A stretch of DNA of 64,000 nt. Origin: Mangifera indica (taxonomy: Eukaryota; Streptophyta; Magnoliopsida; Sapindales; Anacardiaceae). Position 1 is the first letter of the stretch; the number at the start of each line of letters is the position of its first letter. The position numbers were made by a program, and so were the translations under genes. This document shows, in pieces, positions 1-11,100 of the stretch. The notes under the pieces were generated by a model. The model made no database searches, was not told where the DNA came from, and was given only the letters and a program-made list of their open reading frames with translations. The stretch covers positions 15,025,584-15,089,583 of the forward strand of contig NC_058139.1 of assembly GCF_011075055.1 (NCBI RefSeq), given 5' to 3'.

Positions 1-99
1 GATGTTTGAGCTTTTTATCAGATGTGAGTATACTTTTGAGATTGAATTAAAACTTGGATGGAAAATAGTCCTTTTCCCCTGCAAGTACGTAGGTATTAT

Positions 100-1309
100 T
101 TTCATCAGATGTGGGTACAATTTGTCCTTTGCGTAGCTTTGTACATCCTTTGTGATACTTTAGTTCATTTTTTAGATTTTTTGCAACTTTTGTTGTTTTT
201 AGAGACATTTTACCTCCTAAAAGTTTATTTAATTCTTGTGTCAATTATCATTTACAAGTGGTGAACATTGTGAAACTAGTCGAGTTTCCTAAAAAAATTT
301 ATTTTATTTTTTTATCCTTAAATCTTAATTATAAATGGTGGCAACATAATAAAAGGTGTTAAAAACTTTCTTAGAAAGAATGATAAATTTCCCTTAAATT
401 TGTTGGAATTCCAATCATCATTGTGTTTTCTTTTTTATCATTTTTGAAAAAACAAATATGATGAATGGAAACCGATGAACCTCAACAAGATTTTCACGAA
501 ACTTATTTTTTCAAAATAGCATTCACTAATTTTAATATTCCCTTTTCCCAATTATATTTTCATTTATCACAATTTGTTTATATTTTTATGGAAAGTTTGC
601 ATCAGAAATACCTTTTTTCCCCTAAAATAATTTATTTTCTTCTTCACAAAAAAAAACCCCATTTTTCTATATTTTCATCATCTCCGAAATCTAGTTATCT
701 TCATAATCAAGCTTCTCTATCAAATCTTGCAACAAATTTATATTAAAAATATAGTTGTTGAATCCAGATTCCTCGTTGGCTTAGATTTTTCACTGTTGTT
801 TATTTTTTTGTATGTTGAAAATTTCAAGGTTAGATAATATTTTTGACCCACTTTGGATTTTTTGTTTTGTTCTGTTTGTTTACTTTACATGTCAACGTGC
901 ATATTGGGGTAGCGTTTGGTTTCAAAGTATGTAGAAATTATTTTCAAGGTGAACAAATGTAAAGTTTGAGTATAATCCTATGTGTAGCTTTCTGCAGCTT
1001 TTGTGCACCTTTCGTGAACCTTCAATTTATTTTAGAGATTTTGTGCAGCTTTAGTTCATTTTGGAGACTTTTTACCACCTAAAAGTTTATATAATCCTTG
1101 TGTTAATTGCCATTTACAGGCAAAACACATTATGAAACTTGTGGAGTTCTCTTTTTAAAAATTTATTTTATCTTTTTACATACTTAAATATTAATCATAA
1201 GTGATGGCAAAATAATAAAAGGTGTTAAGACTTTCTTAAAAAGAATATTTAAAATTAAGATAATAAATTTTTCTTAAATTTGTTGAGATTCTAATCAACA
1301 TTGTGTTTT
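100..1309. repeat. Old direct duplication (copies ~100-430 and ~985-1309)
   Basis: Two diverged copies can be aligned over about 330 bp. Shared landmarks in order are a 'gcagctttgtgcac'-like stretch, 'acctcctaaaagttta'/'accacctaaaagttta', 'aataaaaggtgtta' and a terminal 'aacattgtgtttt'. The second copy is cut by the gypsy element starting at 1310, and its continuation reappears at about 5026-5097, which resembles 410-490. The duplication therefore predates the gypsy insertion. No coding potential is seen; the short ORFs here are AT-rich and unconvincing. Confidence 0.6.
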
Positions 1310-2115
1310 TGACACAAAACAAACTTAATTGAGATTGTGATATCATTCACAAGAATGCTTAAAAGTTGATATCGTTCAATAGACAAAAGGATAAATAAGA
1401 ATTTAATGAAATATTTGAAAAAAAAAATTGTTAAAAAAAAAACTTAAACTTGAATTTTATTAATAATTAGATAAATTGGTTGATTTGAATAACAAGATTC
1501 ATATATTTATATAGGCTTATTTTTCCCTAACTAAACTGGGAAAACTAAACACATAAAACTATTTAAAATAAGCTTTTCTAAACAATAAATTCCTAAAACT
1601 ATTTATTTCTTAAATTAAAATAAGACAATCACTAAAAAATAAAATAGAACTCTTAAACTTATTAGAAAAACTAATATTAATAAAAGACTTCATTAACTAA
1701 ATTAGATTAGAAAACTTGTTTTAAACTAAATTGTACAAGGAAACTTGATTTAAACTTAACTCGACTCAAGTAGGAATTTTTATTCCACATGCATAAGACT
1801 TCCTACATGGCTCTACATTTTCTTGCACGTCAATATCATCATGTCATATCATCAAATAAGTTGTCATATCATGTGTTATGTCATACTGGATTGTTGCATC
1901 ATGTGTCATATTGTCCTCTTGCATTTGACATGTTCCTTCCACATTTTTGATGCTTTCACCCTACCATGCTTTTGCAGTGGTCTTCTATTAATCATCTCTT
2001 CATTCTCTTTTTCCTTCCAACCTCCTTTTTATCTCGAATCTTCTTTTAACCTCTTTTCCTTTCATATTTTAGTTATATTTTCCTTTCACAAGTTAAATAT
2101 CTTGGTCCTCTATCA
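1310..2115 (-). repeat. LTR (3' LTR of the minus-strand gypsy element)
   Basis: It begins TGACACAAAAC and ends CTATCA on the plus strand, so it is TG...CA. It aligns along its length with 4226-5025; shared stretches include 'gatatcattcaca', 'gaattttatt' and 'catgtcatatc'. The purine-rich stretch just outside its 2115 end (minus-strand polypurine tract) fixes this as the downstream LTR. Confidence 0.75.
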
Positions 2116-2425
2116 TTTTGCCCCCACTAAAAAAAGAGACTTGCCTCTAAGTTTTCATCATGTAACGTACCCTTTAAACATATAAAAATGATCAAACCAA
2201 GGTTTGAATATTAATATCATTCGAGGATGAAAATTTTATTTCAAAAAATGTATCCATCCCATCATATCCCTTTTAAGTTGATTGACAACTATTTGATTGT
2301 TTCGAAGATATCACATATTCACCTTAATTGAGATCATCTTCAATAACAATGTCTTTGATTTTAAAATTCCCTTGAAAAGAATGAAGAGGTTCTTGAATCG
2401 AAAGTGTTTCTCCAATCTCTTTAGC

Positions 2426-3483
2426 TTTTTTTTTTTCCATTAAATAAGTATATATATTAACAAAACAAAACCTAACCAGAGCCTTGAAAGGGAACAATGG
2501 ACAACAACCTAAAGCTCTTGACCAAAATCGAGAGGCTTAAAAGGGTAGTAGCTAAAACACACTATATGACAAAACGCCTAAGGTATGTAGATACACGGAG
2601 AGACCAACCATCTCGTGAAAGTCTATCTAAGGAAATACAAATATAGAGTTCAAGAGGGGTAACACAAAATTAACAATAACACACAAACCACACAAAAGAA
2701 AGGAAAAGAAAGAGAACTAGCCCAAAACGCTTAATAAATCAAAGGCATGACTTATAGAGTTTGTGCAAAGACAATCCTATCACCTCCAAAAAAAAAAAAG
2801 ATTCCAACCAGACATAAAAACAAGTTCCATTGGCAAGGAGAGACCTTGATCACCATACAAGTAGAAAGAACTTGGGATAGTCTTGAGTACTCAAGAATTT
2901 CTAGGGGAACACCAATGGAGGGAAAACCTTCTTGCAAACAAAGAAACTCCAACAAAAATAGAACAGAGCTTGGAAAATAGAAGCAAATTAACCAAAGTTT
3001 GGCTTAGTGAAATGAGATCCTTATCCACCATTCTGTTGAAAAATGCAATTCGAAAGCCCCTACTTTTTAACAATAATCCTGTCCACAGGTCTGGAAAGAA
3101 AATTAGAGTAACTGGAGGCTCTTTCCCACACCATATTCTTTATAACCCCCGAGATGGCATAAACATCTTTGCATTCCTTTGTAAAAACTCTCCTATTCCT
3201 TTCAAGCCATAAACAATAAATACAGGCAATAAGACTCCATTTGCCAAAGGTGTGTTTTAGATTATCTATTGTCCATAAAGTAGTGTGATCCTAGTTGTAA
3301 TTGTCGCATGACATGACATGATGAACCATATTGCTCCAATATAACACTTCTCTCCAAATTCTCCTAGTGACAAGACAAGCAAAAAACAAATGGTCCAAGG
3401 TCTCATTGGGTCTATTACAAAAGCTACAGGAAGAATTAGTCATTATGCCAAAACTAGCCACCTTGTCTTTGGTATGCAGATTG
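2426..3483 (-). mobile_element. 5'-truncated LINE, 3' end with zf-RVT fragment and poly(A) tail
   Basis: The minus strand encodes a piece with the C-terminal LINE zf-RVT pattern (about 3484 down to 3310): a CSFC pair, then H and C in 'DHLFFAC', then 'TRRIW'. A degenerate LINE-like tail continues downstream on that strand and ends in a poly(A) run, seen as poly(T) at 2426-2436 on the plus strand. A 12 bp imperfect TSD flanks it: AATCTCTTTAGC at 2414-2425 and AATCTATTTGGC at 3484-3495 (10 of 12 match). About 1.06 kb remains and the rest of the RT is gone. It sits inside the gypsy interior, so it is the younger insertion. Confidence 0.75.
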
Positions 3484-3608
3484 AATCTATTTGGCTTCTT
3501 CATCATCTTTAAGTTGCTTTTCTTTCTTTGCCTTAACTTCTTTAGTTTCTTCACCTTGATCAGTAAAGGTAGCTCTCACCTCATCACCTTGTTTGATTGT
3601 GGAACTTT

Positions 3609-3875
3609 CTAGATTGAATAGAACATCTTGTTCTTTTGAAGTTTCCTCCACTTCTTTAACTTGTTTATCATTTCAAATTTTATGTCATTCTCCTTTAATG
3701 ATATAGAAATCAAAACTCTCTCTTCTTGCTTTAGAGTGTGATCTTCAACCTTTTTAGGAACCACAATGATTCGCTTTTTCTTCCATATGAAATAATCAAT
3801 ATTGTCTTGGCCCTTATATGTAGCATCCACATCAAATTGCCATGGATGTCCAAGAAGAATGTGACAAACATCCAT
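3609..3875 (-). pseudogene. Ty3/gypsy protease/RT-linker fragment
   Basis: An 88-codon open stretch contains 'MDVCHILLGHPWQFD', which fits the gypsy polyprotein signature just upstream of RT (D-x-C-H-x-L-L-G-x-P-W-Q). It continues with 'TYKGQDNIDYF' and 'VVPK', also expected there. It is lysine-rich after that and ends without any RT domain. It lies between the primer-binding end of the gypsy element and the nested LINE, so it belongs to the gypsy interior. It is not a host gene. Confidence 0.75.
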
Positions 3876-4225
3876 CTCAACAATATCACGTAAAATTTCA
3901 TCTTTGTAGGTTTTGCCTAAAAGATAATGACAACCTAACTTGTTATGTTATTTTTACATTTAGACCATTTTGAATCCAACCTATACTATGTAGAACAAGA
4001 TGAGGTTCAGTTTTTAGCTTCAAGTACTCCTCTAATATGTAAGATACACCGTTTTCACAACTACAATTATTAATAAAGAGCTTGCACACATTACCATTAA
4101 CTGTGCACTTACTCTCAAAGGTTCTTTTGTGCTATAAGTTATTGAGGCGTCTAGGTTTGTATAAAAAACTCCTCTCCATATCTCCTATATGTTCAACCAT
4201 TTTAAGACAAGACTCTGATACCACT

Positions 4226-5025
4226 TGACGTATAACAAATATAGTTGGGGTTATGATATCATTCACAATGATGATTAATGGTTGATATTGTTTAATGAAC
4301 AAAGAGATAAACAAAAATTCAATATAATTTTTGCAAAAAAAATTCTTACAAAAAAAAACTCAAACTTGAATTTTATTGATAATTTGATTAATTGATTGAT
4401 TTGAATGATAGAACTTATATCTTTATATAGACTAATTTTTCTCTAACTATACTAGGTAAACTAAACCCATAAAGGAAAATATTTTAATTAAAATTTCCTA
4501 AATAATAAATTTCTAAAACTGTTTTATTTTTTAAATTAAAATAGGACACTTATCAAAAAATAAAATAAGACTCTTAAACTTAGTAAAAAAACTAATATTA
4601 ATAAAAGACTTCATTAACCAAATTAGACTAAGAAACTTGTTTTAAATCAAACTCCACAAAAAAACTTGATTTTTACCCAACTTTTCTCAAATAGGAATCC
4701 TTATTCGACATGCATAAGGTTTCCTACATGGCTCCACATTTTCATGCACGTCTATATTATCATGTCATATCGTCATATAAGTTGTCAGATCATGTACAAT
4801 GTCATTCTTAACTGTCACATCATCCTCTAGCATTTGATATATTCGTTTCATATTTTTTATATTTTCTACCCTACCACTATCTTGTCATGGTTCTCTATTA
4901 ATCTTCTCTTCATTTTTTTTTTTTTTTACCAACCTCCCTTTTACCTTGAATATTCTTTTAAACTTTTTTCCTTTCATATTTTGCTCATTTTCTTTTCACA
5001 AGTTGAATGCCTTGGTCCCCCATTA
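4226..5025 (-). repeat. LTR (5' LTR of the minus-strand gypsy element)
   Basis: It begins TGACGTATAAC and aligns with the LTR at 1310-2115 at nearly the same length (about 800 versus 806 bp). A tRNA-primer-like stretch lies immediately outside its 4226 end on the minus strand, which makes it the upstream LTR. The 5025 boundary is inferred from alignment and is uncertain by a few bases. Confidence 0.7.
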
Positions 5026-5128
5026 TTATTTTTTTCTTATTATCAATTTTGCAAAAAAATAAGTGAAGAATGGGAACCAATGAACCTCAATAAATAAACT
5101 GTGAAGAGTGGAAGTTAAACATGTTTTC

Positions 5129-5200
5129 TGAAGTTAAGCCTACTTGGGCTACATTAGTACTATAATAGGCAATCTCTTAGGAAGTCCTTGTGTTTTCCCT
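5129..5200 (+). pseudogene. 5S rRNA pseudogene, 3' part (copy 1)
   Basis: This aligns with the 3' ~70 nt of plant 5S rRNA. 'GAAGTTAAGC', 'CTTGGGC', 'TAGTACTA' and 'GGAAGTCCT' are all recognisable in order and spacing, followed by a T-rich run where the Pol III terminator would be. The box C-like region is damaged ('ATAGGCAATCTC' where GATGGGTGACCTC is expected). The 5' part of the gene is not recognisable. It is non-functional. Copy 2 ends 499 bp further on. Confidence 0.75.
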
Positions 5201-5580
5201 TTTTTGTCTCATTTTTCACTTTTGTTTTTAGCTTCATAACTGTTTCTTCAATGTTTTGAGCCATTTCATGTTTTCATGCACTGAAATGGGCAAAGCTGGT
5301 GTCAATCAACAAAAAGGGGAAAAGTGAGAGTTGATGTGACAAAACTAGGAAAATCTTATTTTTCCTTCATGTTGTCTTGCTACTTTGTTCATTGACATCA
5401 TGATTCAAATTCAAGTCATCTTGTGGTGAATGAGAGATAGAAAGGGGAAAGTGGAAACCAACATGGTAAATGTGAGACGTAAAGCAAGAAAATTGAAAAA
5501 ACAGAACACCAATGCAATTAATGGGAGCATTTAAAAACCCAATAAGTGCAGTTAAATAAGTTGATTACGCAATATATGAT
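5201..5580 (+). repeat. 5S rDNA intergenic spacer remnant (first unit)
   Basis: This ~380 bp between the two 5S-like segments aligns with the DNA after copy 2 (about 5700-6100). Both contain a T-rich start, 'gtgagagttgat(g/a)tgacaaaa', a 'ctactttgt' block, 'catcat(g)attcaaa', and 'gtgaatgagagata'/'gtgagtgacagata'. Because the spacer itself repeats, a tandem 5S array explains the layout better than a Cassandra-type element, where only the LTRs would repeat. Confidence 0.65.
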
Positions 5581-5699
5581 AGGCTTGACTGTCGCATAAC
5601 TAATGCATCGGATCCTATTAGAAGTCTGAAGTTAATCCAAAAGTAGTATTCAAGTACTAAAATGGGTGACCTCTTAAGAAGTCCTCACTTTGCTCCCCT
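5581..5699 (+). pseudogene. 5S rRNA pseudogene, near full length (copy 2)
   Basis: The segment has the expected ~119 nt length and keeps the order of plant 5S rRNA landmarks: 'ACTAATGCATCGGATCCTAT', 'GAAGTTAA', 'AGTA', 'AGTACTAAAATGGGTGACCT', 'GAAGTCCTCA', and a 'TTGCTCCCCT' end followed by T5. The box A region, which should read like GTTAAGCGTGCTTGGG, is destroyed, while box C is largely intact. Pol III transcription is therefore not expected. It is a decayed unit of a 5S array lying outside any intact array visible here. Confidence 0.8.
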
Positions 5700-6110
5700 A
5701 TTTTTGTCTATTTATGTTTTGTTTTTTCCTGTTTTGTATCCTCCCAATTTTTTTTGGTGTTGTGTTAAAAAAATTTTAGCCATCTCTTGTTGGCATGCCC
5801 TAGAATTGGAAAATCTCATTTCAGTGTGGTAAAAAAGGAAAAGTGAGAGTTGATATGACAAAATTGATATCATATTAGTTTAATTTTTCCTTGGTATCGT
5901 TATATTACTTTGTCTACTAATGTCATCATTCAAAGATTGGAGTCATCGTAGGGTGAGTGACAGATAAAATGACAAAACAAGAATTGATCAAAAAATGCAA
6001 GACATGAAATAGGAAAACCGAAAAAATAAAAAAATTGGTGTTATAAAAAGAAAGTGTTCAAGAACCTAGGAAGTACACTGAATATTCCATTACAAACTAC
6101 CTGGTGCTTG
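5700..6110 (+). repeat. 5S rDNA intergenic spacer remnant (second unit)
   Basis: It aligns with 5201-5580 through the same landmarks but with more indels. Where a third 5S gene should start (about 6103) there is only a weak resemblance ('ggtgcttgcagtcatattagcc'), and the match then stops. The array fragment is therefore about two units long. Confidence 0.6.
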
Positions 6111-6129
6111 CAGTCATATTAGCCTATGG

Positions 6130-7065
6130 GTGAGTGAATTTGAGTATCTTGTGAAATTTTATAAAACTAGAATCAAAATCAGAATCAGAATCAAAACTGA
6201 TCAGTTCTTAAAAATAGGAATCGAAATATGGAATCTGTAAGGTTGGTTCCTACCTAAAACTGACTCTATAGGTTTCGGGTTCTATCCAGAACCTATACTG
6301 TATCTTAGATTTTACTATTTAAAATATTAGAATTTTGTTTTTAAGTAAATATGTATATTAACAAAACAAGGGGCTACTCAAAAGAGAACTTGAAGACTGC
6401 CAAGGGACGTGGAAACTGTAAATATGTATATTAACAAAACAAGGGACCACAAAAAAAAAAAAGAAAGGGAAGATAATAGGCTTTTGAATATTATTTTTTA
6501 TTAATTTTGCAAGAATTATATAGCATAATGACCTGAATTTTACTTGCCTAGAAGTCCTAATTGCTAAATATTATATTTCCTTATAAATCCTAATTCCATA
6601 ATAATAAAAAAACTTTAGTGAGTTTCCTAACTATGACTAAATCATTGTTATTGAAATATTATTTTTCAGAAACAAGAAGGCAGGCTGCCAACAAGCACCA
6701 TATACCAACAATAGCAACAGGATAAGCCAGAAAGCAGAATTGAAACAAAGTGCAGCTTATGACGCCTAGCAGAGAGATGCAGCAGAAGAAAATATTATAA
6801 TTTTATCTCTTAAAAATTTAATGAATATTTATAGATTAAACAATCATATTAGAATTTCATATTTAGATCCCGGTTCCGGTTCCGGTTATTTACAAAGTGG
6901 AATTGGAACTGAAACTGAAGCCAACCGGTTTCACAAAATTAGAACCGGAACCTACCCATAGTAGGCCGGTTTCGAATAGGAGCTGGAACCAGAAACCGGA
7001 TACCTGCAGTTTGGGTTTTGGTTCGATTATCCTATTTTGTATCTATATCCAAAATAGGATATAGA
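6130..7065. repeat. Probable non-autonomous DNA element remnant with CCGGTT-rich subterminal repeats
   Basis: The left part (about 6165-6300) has AGAATC/GGTTCC-type repeats. The right part (about 6870-7020) is rich in 'ccggttccggtt' and its complement. Such complementary subterminal repeats are typical of hAT-like non-autonomous elements, but no TIR or TSD could be fixed. A short hairpin lies at the right edge: 'atcctattttg' near 7029 pairs with 'caaaataggat' near 7051. Between them (6345-6470) are two short LINE 3'-end copies. The rest is AT-rich with no gene. Confidence 0.4.
6345..6470 (-). repeat. Two short LINE 3'-tail fragments in tandem
   Basis: The segment 'gtaaatatgtatattaac' followed by 'aaaacaaggg' occurs at 6345 and again at 6418, a 73 bp period. 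It resembles the minus-strand 3' end of the LINE at 2440-2470 ('gtatatatattaacaaaac'). These look like extremely truncated insertions or a duplication of one. Confidence 0.4.
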
Positions 7066-8125
7066 TACATACAAGGATAATCCACATGTTGGCTTAATGG
7101 ATACTTGAAAACAAAGAAATCTTACGTTTAAGGTATATTCACAGAGTCAAATAAGGTTGTTGATTCAAAGCTTGCCTACCGTACCACCTTGACTAATATT
7201 ATTTAGTTTGGCGATGTGATAGTTCAAGTCCCAAAGACCCCTTTATTGATGCAGGAAGATTTTTAAAAGCCGATTCATTTTGTTAGAGAAATTTCGAAAA
7301 GAAATGGAGAGGTAGGGTCTTGTCACTTGGAACAGGCACACCAATATTGTTTGAATTCTGGTTGCAACGCCCTTTTGAAGAGACGTGACCATAAGGTTAT
7401 GCTACTTCTTTTATAACCATTGATTAAGCTTATATACTGGTCCAATGCTAACAAAATGAAGTGGTATGAGTCAAAAGTTGTCACCCTCAAACTAGAGGGC
7501 ACTTACAATATACGAATAAGTTTTTCTTTGTGTGGCCATTTTACATCTTGAACCTGTGAAAACAGTTTTCTTCCACCATTCTCTAATCCTTCTATTGCAT
7601 AAAATTTTAATAATTTTCGGGCATCAAATCCAGTGTTATAATAAATATTCTTGGCAGGCAGGCTTGTAGAATTCAAGGGTTTTTGAGATTTACTTTCGTA
7701 AATACACAGTGCAGGCAAATAAAACAGTGCTTCATTCAATATACAATGTTTCAAAGGATTAAAATAAGCCAAAATTAAATATCAATTATGACAAATTAGG
7801 ATAGTGAAAGAAAAGGCCTCAAAACTAGTAAAATCTTGTTTTCAAAATATACAATGCCTTCAATAGTTACATAGTGGTACCTCAAGAAGTCATCAAAATA
7901 TTTCTTAAATGGATACCAGAACTACCTTTTATGGGGATGAAAACCTTGAATATTGTCGACACAGGAAGTTTTAACCAGGTGTACAGTCGGTTTTTCTTGC
8001 TTCCTTCTAGATTTCTAAACGCAACCTTCGATTACAAAGAAATAAAAGATATATAAACAAACAAGCAAACGAAATGGAATTAATAATCACAACCAATTCC
8101 GCTTGATATGTATAACGAAGTCAAC
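7066..8125. other. 3' flank of the MACPF gene; no gene recognised
   Basis: About 1.06 kb between the remnant element and the MACPF stop codon. A minus-strand open stretch of 89 codons at 7503-7772 has no recognisable domain. No clear AATAAA on the minus strand was seen near the stop codon. Part of this should be the MACPF 3' UTR, but its end cannot be placed. Confidence 0.4.
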
Positions 8126-11100
8126 TCAAGAGTAGTCTAACAATGCAAATTTCACATGCAAACCAATTTTACCACCCTCAGTCACCAGCTTGGCAGCCGT
8201 TACCAACCAATGTCCAGGAGAATCATGGGGACCACGCACAACTTCAGTTGTTTCCACATATTTAAGTACCTTTCCGGAGCAAACCCGAGTTGGTGGACCA
8301 TCTGGAAAGACACCAGAGTTAAGTGCGGCTGGTGCTTGCTTTTGAGGACCAGTGATGCTCCGCTGAGTAAATGTGAAAGTTGTACTCAGATTCGTTAGGA
8401 AATTAGATTTTTGAGGATTTTTTGGGGCGGCAGCCCACTCTGTCTTTCGGATCATGCAATTGGGTATATAGGTAAAGAGAAGACGAAGGTGCAGCACTGT
8501 CTTCGGCCACTTTCCCTTACTTAAGAGCTGTGCACCTGTTACAATGAAAACACCGAAAGACTCCCCATGTAGCCAACTGGGATCGTGTTTAACAACTGAT
8601 GTGCACACGTTTGAATATCTCTTCCATTTGACTGGTTCTAAAAATTGGTCACTAAACCTGTAGTCATCAGAACCACGCCATTGACATGGCCTGGGGTTGT
8701 TAGCCGATGATGAGGTCATGATATTTGGAAGGCTTGAGAGATGTTGTGCATGCAATGCCAGCCGGTCACATTTCTTTCCTTCTAAGTATAATCTTAGGCC
8801 TACAACTGGTTTTTGGTCACTTGACACCTGAAATGACATGGTATAGAAATTAAGGGTACAAAATCAGTAACTACAGTTCTATAATTCATAAACTCTTTCA
8901 GATGAACCACTAATTGAGTAGCAATTTCAACAAAGATAGATGACCTCAGATAAAACCAAGCAACACTTGTCACAGGTGACATTTAAAACCATTCCAGATC
9001 AACATGCCAACACAAAACATAGATATAATGTCTCTCTACCCATATATACTGTATATATCCTAATACATGTTTACATGCAGACTAACAATATCTATGCAAA
9101 ATGAAATTAAAAATAAGTTTATCAACTGTTTTTACAAGGCTAAAACTAGGGCTGGATTCGAGCCGAACCGAGCCGAGCCGAGCCGAGCTCAGGCTCGGAT
9201 CGGTTTATTTATGGCCGGCTCAAGTTCAGCTCAAGCTCGACTCGAGCCGAACTCGGCTTGGCTCGGTTCGTTTTTTATATCAAAATGACATCGTTTTGTA
9301 TATATATGGATCAAAACGACGTCGTTTTGTATAAAAAATTTAAAAAAAAAATCTATCGAGCCAATCCGAGCCAGCTCGAGCCGAGCAGAGCCTGACTCGT
9401 TTCGGGCTTGAACTGAGCCGAGCCGAGCTTGAGCTCGAGCTCGAGCTGGCTCGGCTCGAGTCCAGTTTTAGCCTAAAACTTTATTGAATGACAAAGGTGT
9501 TGAGATGCACTCAGGATTGTCAAAAGTGCTTTGTGTCAGAAATTTGTAGAATGCAGCCTTTTGCTTCAAGTGTGAAACTTTGAGAAGATAAGGAAATAAG
9601 CCCAGGGTAAAAGCTATAAGTTAACAATATAACATGGGAGAAGGTTTAGAGAGGATGTCATTTGTACATGGAAATATGCCATGGGCGGTAAAATTAGACT
9701 CCAATGCAGCCAACACATAAACAAAATTACATGGCACTCCCTTTGATCCCTGAGTTGGGTCCAGCTTACGCTAAAACCAGCTGTAGTTATCAAAATGTAG
9801 AACTCACTGTCAAAATTATACATTTTATGTTTGATCAAATGTGACAGTGTTTACCAAGTTTTTAATAGGAATGTTACAAAAAGTTAAATGAACCTATTCA
9901 AGGTTAATAGAGAGAACAAAATTTAACACTAGAAATAGACTGTATAGGAAAGAGTACACCACCCCCACCCCTATCTCAATAAACGTTTGCAAAACTGTTT
10001 GTAATAATTAGCTTCTGTTAATGATTGAATTATCGGTATTATTGTATCCATATCAAGGGACTGAAAGGGGCAGCCTACCCCTTTATAGAGCAGAATACGA
10101 GGCCTTTGATCTAGACATGGAAGGGAAAAGAAACTGCTATTGATTTTATACATTCAGTCTTTAACAGTTTTCAAGATTAATTCTGATATAGGCTCATGTG
10201 GGAATAACCCAATTTATTTTAGGCAACATTTAGTCTTACCTTTTGGTTTGAATACACTACTGACTTAGTAATTGTCAGTATGGGTTTAAAATATAATTTT
10301 GACAGTGCTACTAAATAAAATGCAAGTTAATTTTATACATTACTCTTAAACTCAGGATTATTAAGATTGCCATTGAACTTCAAACACTTTTAGCTTAAAG
10401 AATCTCTAATTCCCAACAAGAAAATCAAGACTTCATTATCCAGACAGCAATCCACAGTTATGCAAAACTAAGCTAACAACTGAGTATTATGACTCTGTTC
10501 ACTATCAAGTACCTGTGTAGAGCTGACTTGGATCTTAGGACCCATGAAACTAAATTGCAAATAAGGAAAAGAATCTTTTTTCCTTTGATGGCGAAGAGGC
10601 AGCTCACAGAACATAGGCGCCCATTGTCTGGGAACTTGAAACTCCAAGAAGTATTGTAGATCTTCTGGAGCAGGCTTGTCTAGGAACAGAAACAGTTAAA
10701 GAGAGAATTAGTACAATTAGAGGATGTAAGCCTCAAATAAACATATAAACAAATAATGATCACCTAGGAAAGAAAGACTACACCATAATAGGGACAGACA
10801 AATATGTCTACTTTCTGTTTTCCAATACATTAGATTTTGAATTAACTTAAATGTTATCTTTAAAAGACAGATAAAACCAGTGACAGATGAAATTTTTACT
10901 TCACATGTTGAAACCCTATAAACATATTGCAGTCTGTCTTTAACCTTAGTGTGTCCCTAAGACTGCATTTGTTTGTGAATTCATGTGTGGATCTGCACTC
11001 ACAGAAACTAGTTAACATACAATTATAAACAATTTAAAATGTGCTACTTCAAAATGACAGAGGCTAAGCAATGGACAAAGGCCAATAAATGAATGATTGA

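Larger units (their letters stand above)
1310..5025 (-). mobile_element. Degenerate Ty3/gypsy retrotransposon with two LTRs, carrying a nested LINE
   Basis: Two LTRs in the same orientation (1310-2115 and 4226-5025) flank an interior of only ~2.1 kb. Read on the minus strand, a primer-binding-like stretch (rc of 'ctctgataccactt', 4213-4226) directly follows the upstream LTR, and a G-rich polypurine stretch (rc of 'tttgcccccacta') directly precedes the downstream LTR. A fragment matching the gypsy protease/RT-linker region survives at 3609-3875. Reverse transcriptase and integrase are missing, so the element is deleted and inactive. The flanks (gtttt and ttatt) do not give a clean TSD. The superfamily rests on the protease-like peptide and the LTR layout. 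Confidence 0.75.

Noticed and set aside
5129..5699. Cassandra-type TRIM (5S sequence within LTRs) as explanation of the two 5S copies
   Set aside because: The whole ~380-400 bp spacer repeats as well, and no TG...CA LTR ends or TSD were found around the 5S segments. It is kept only as an alternative to test.
7503..7772. Minus-strand 89-codon ORF downstream of the MACPF gene
   Set aside because: No recognised domain, no homologue recalled and no conserved splice structure. It may be a chance frame in or beyond the 3' UTR.
9067..9334. Two overlapping plus-strand ORFs rich in Arg-Ala-Glu-Pro-Ser
   Set aside because: Translation of the GAGCC repeat in the MITE.
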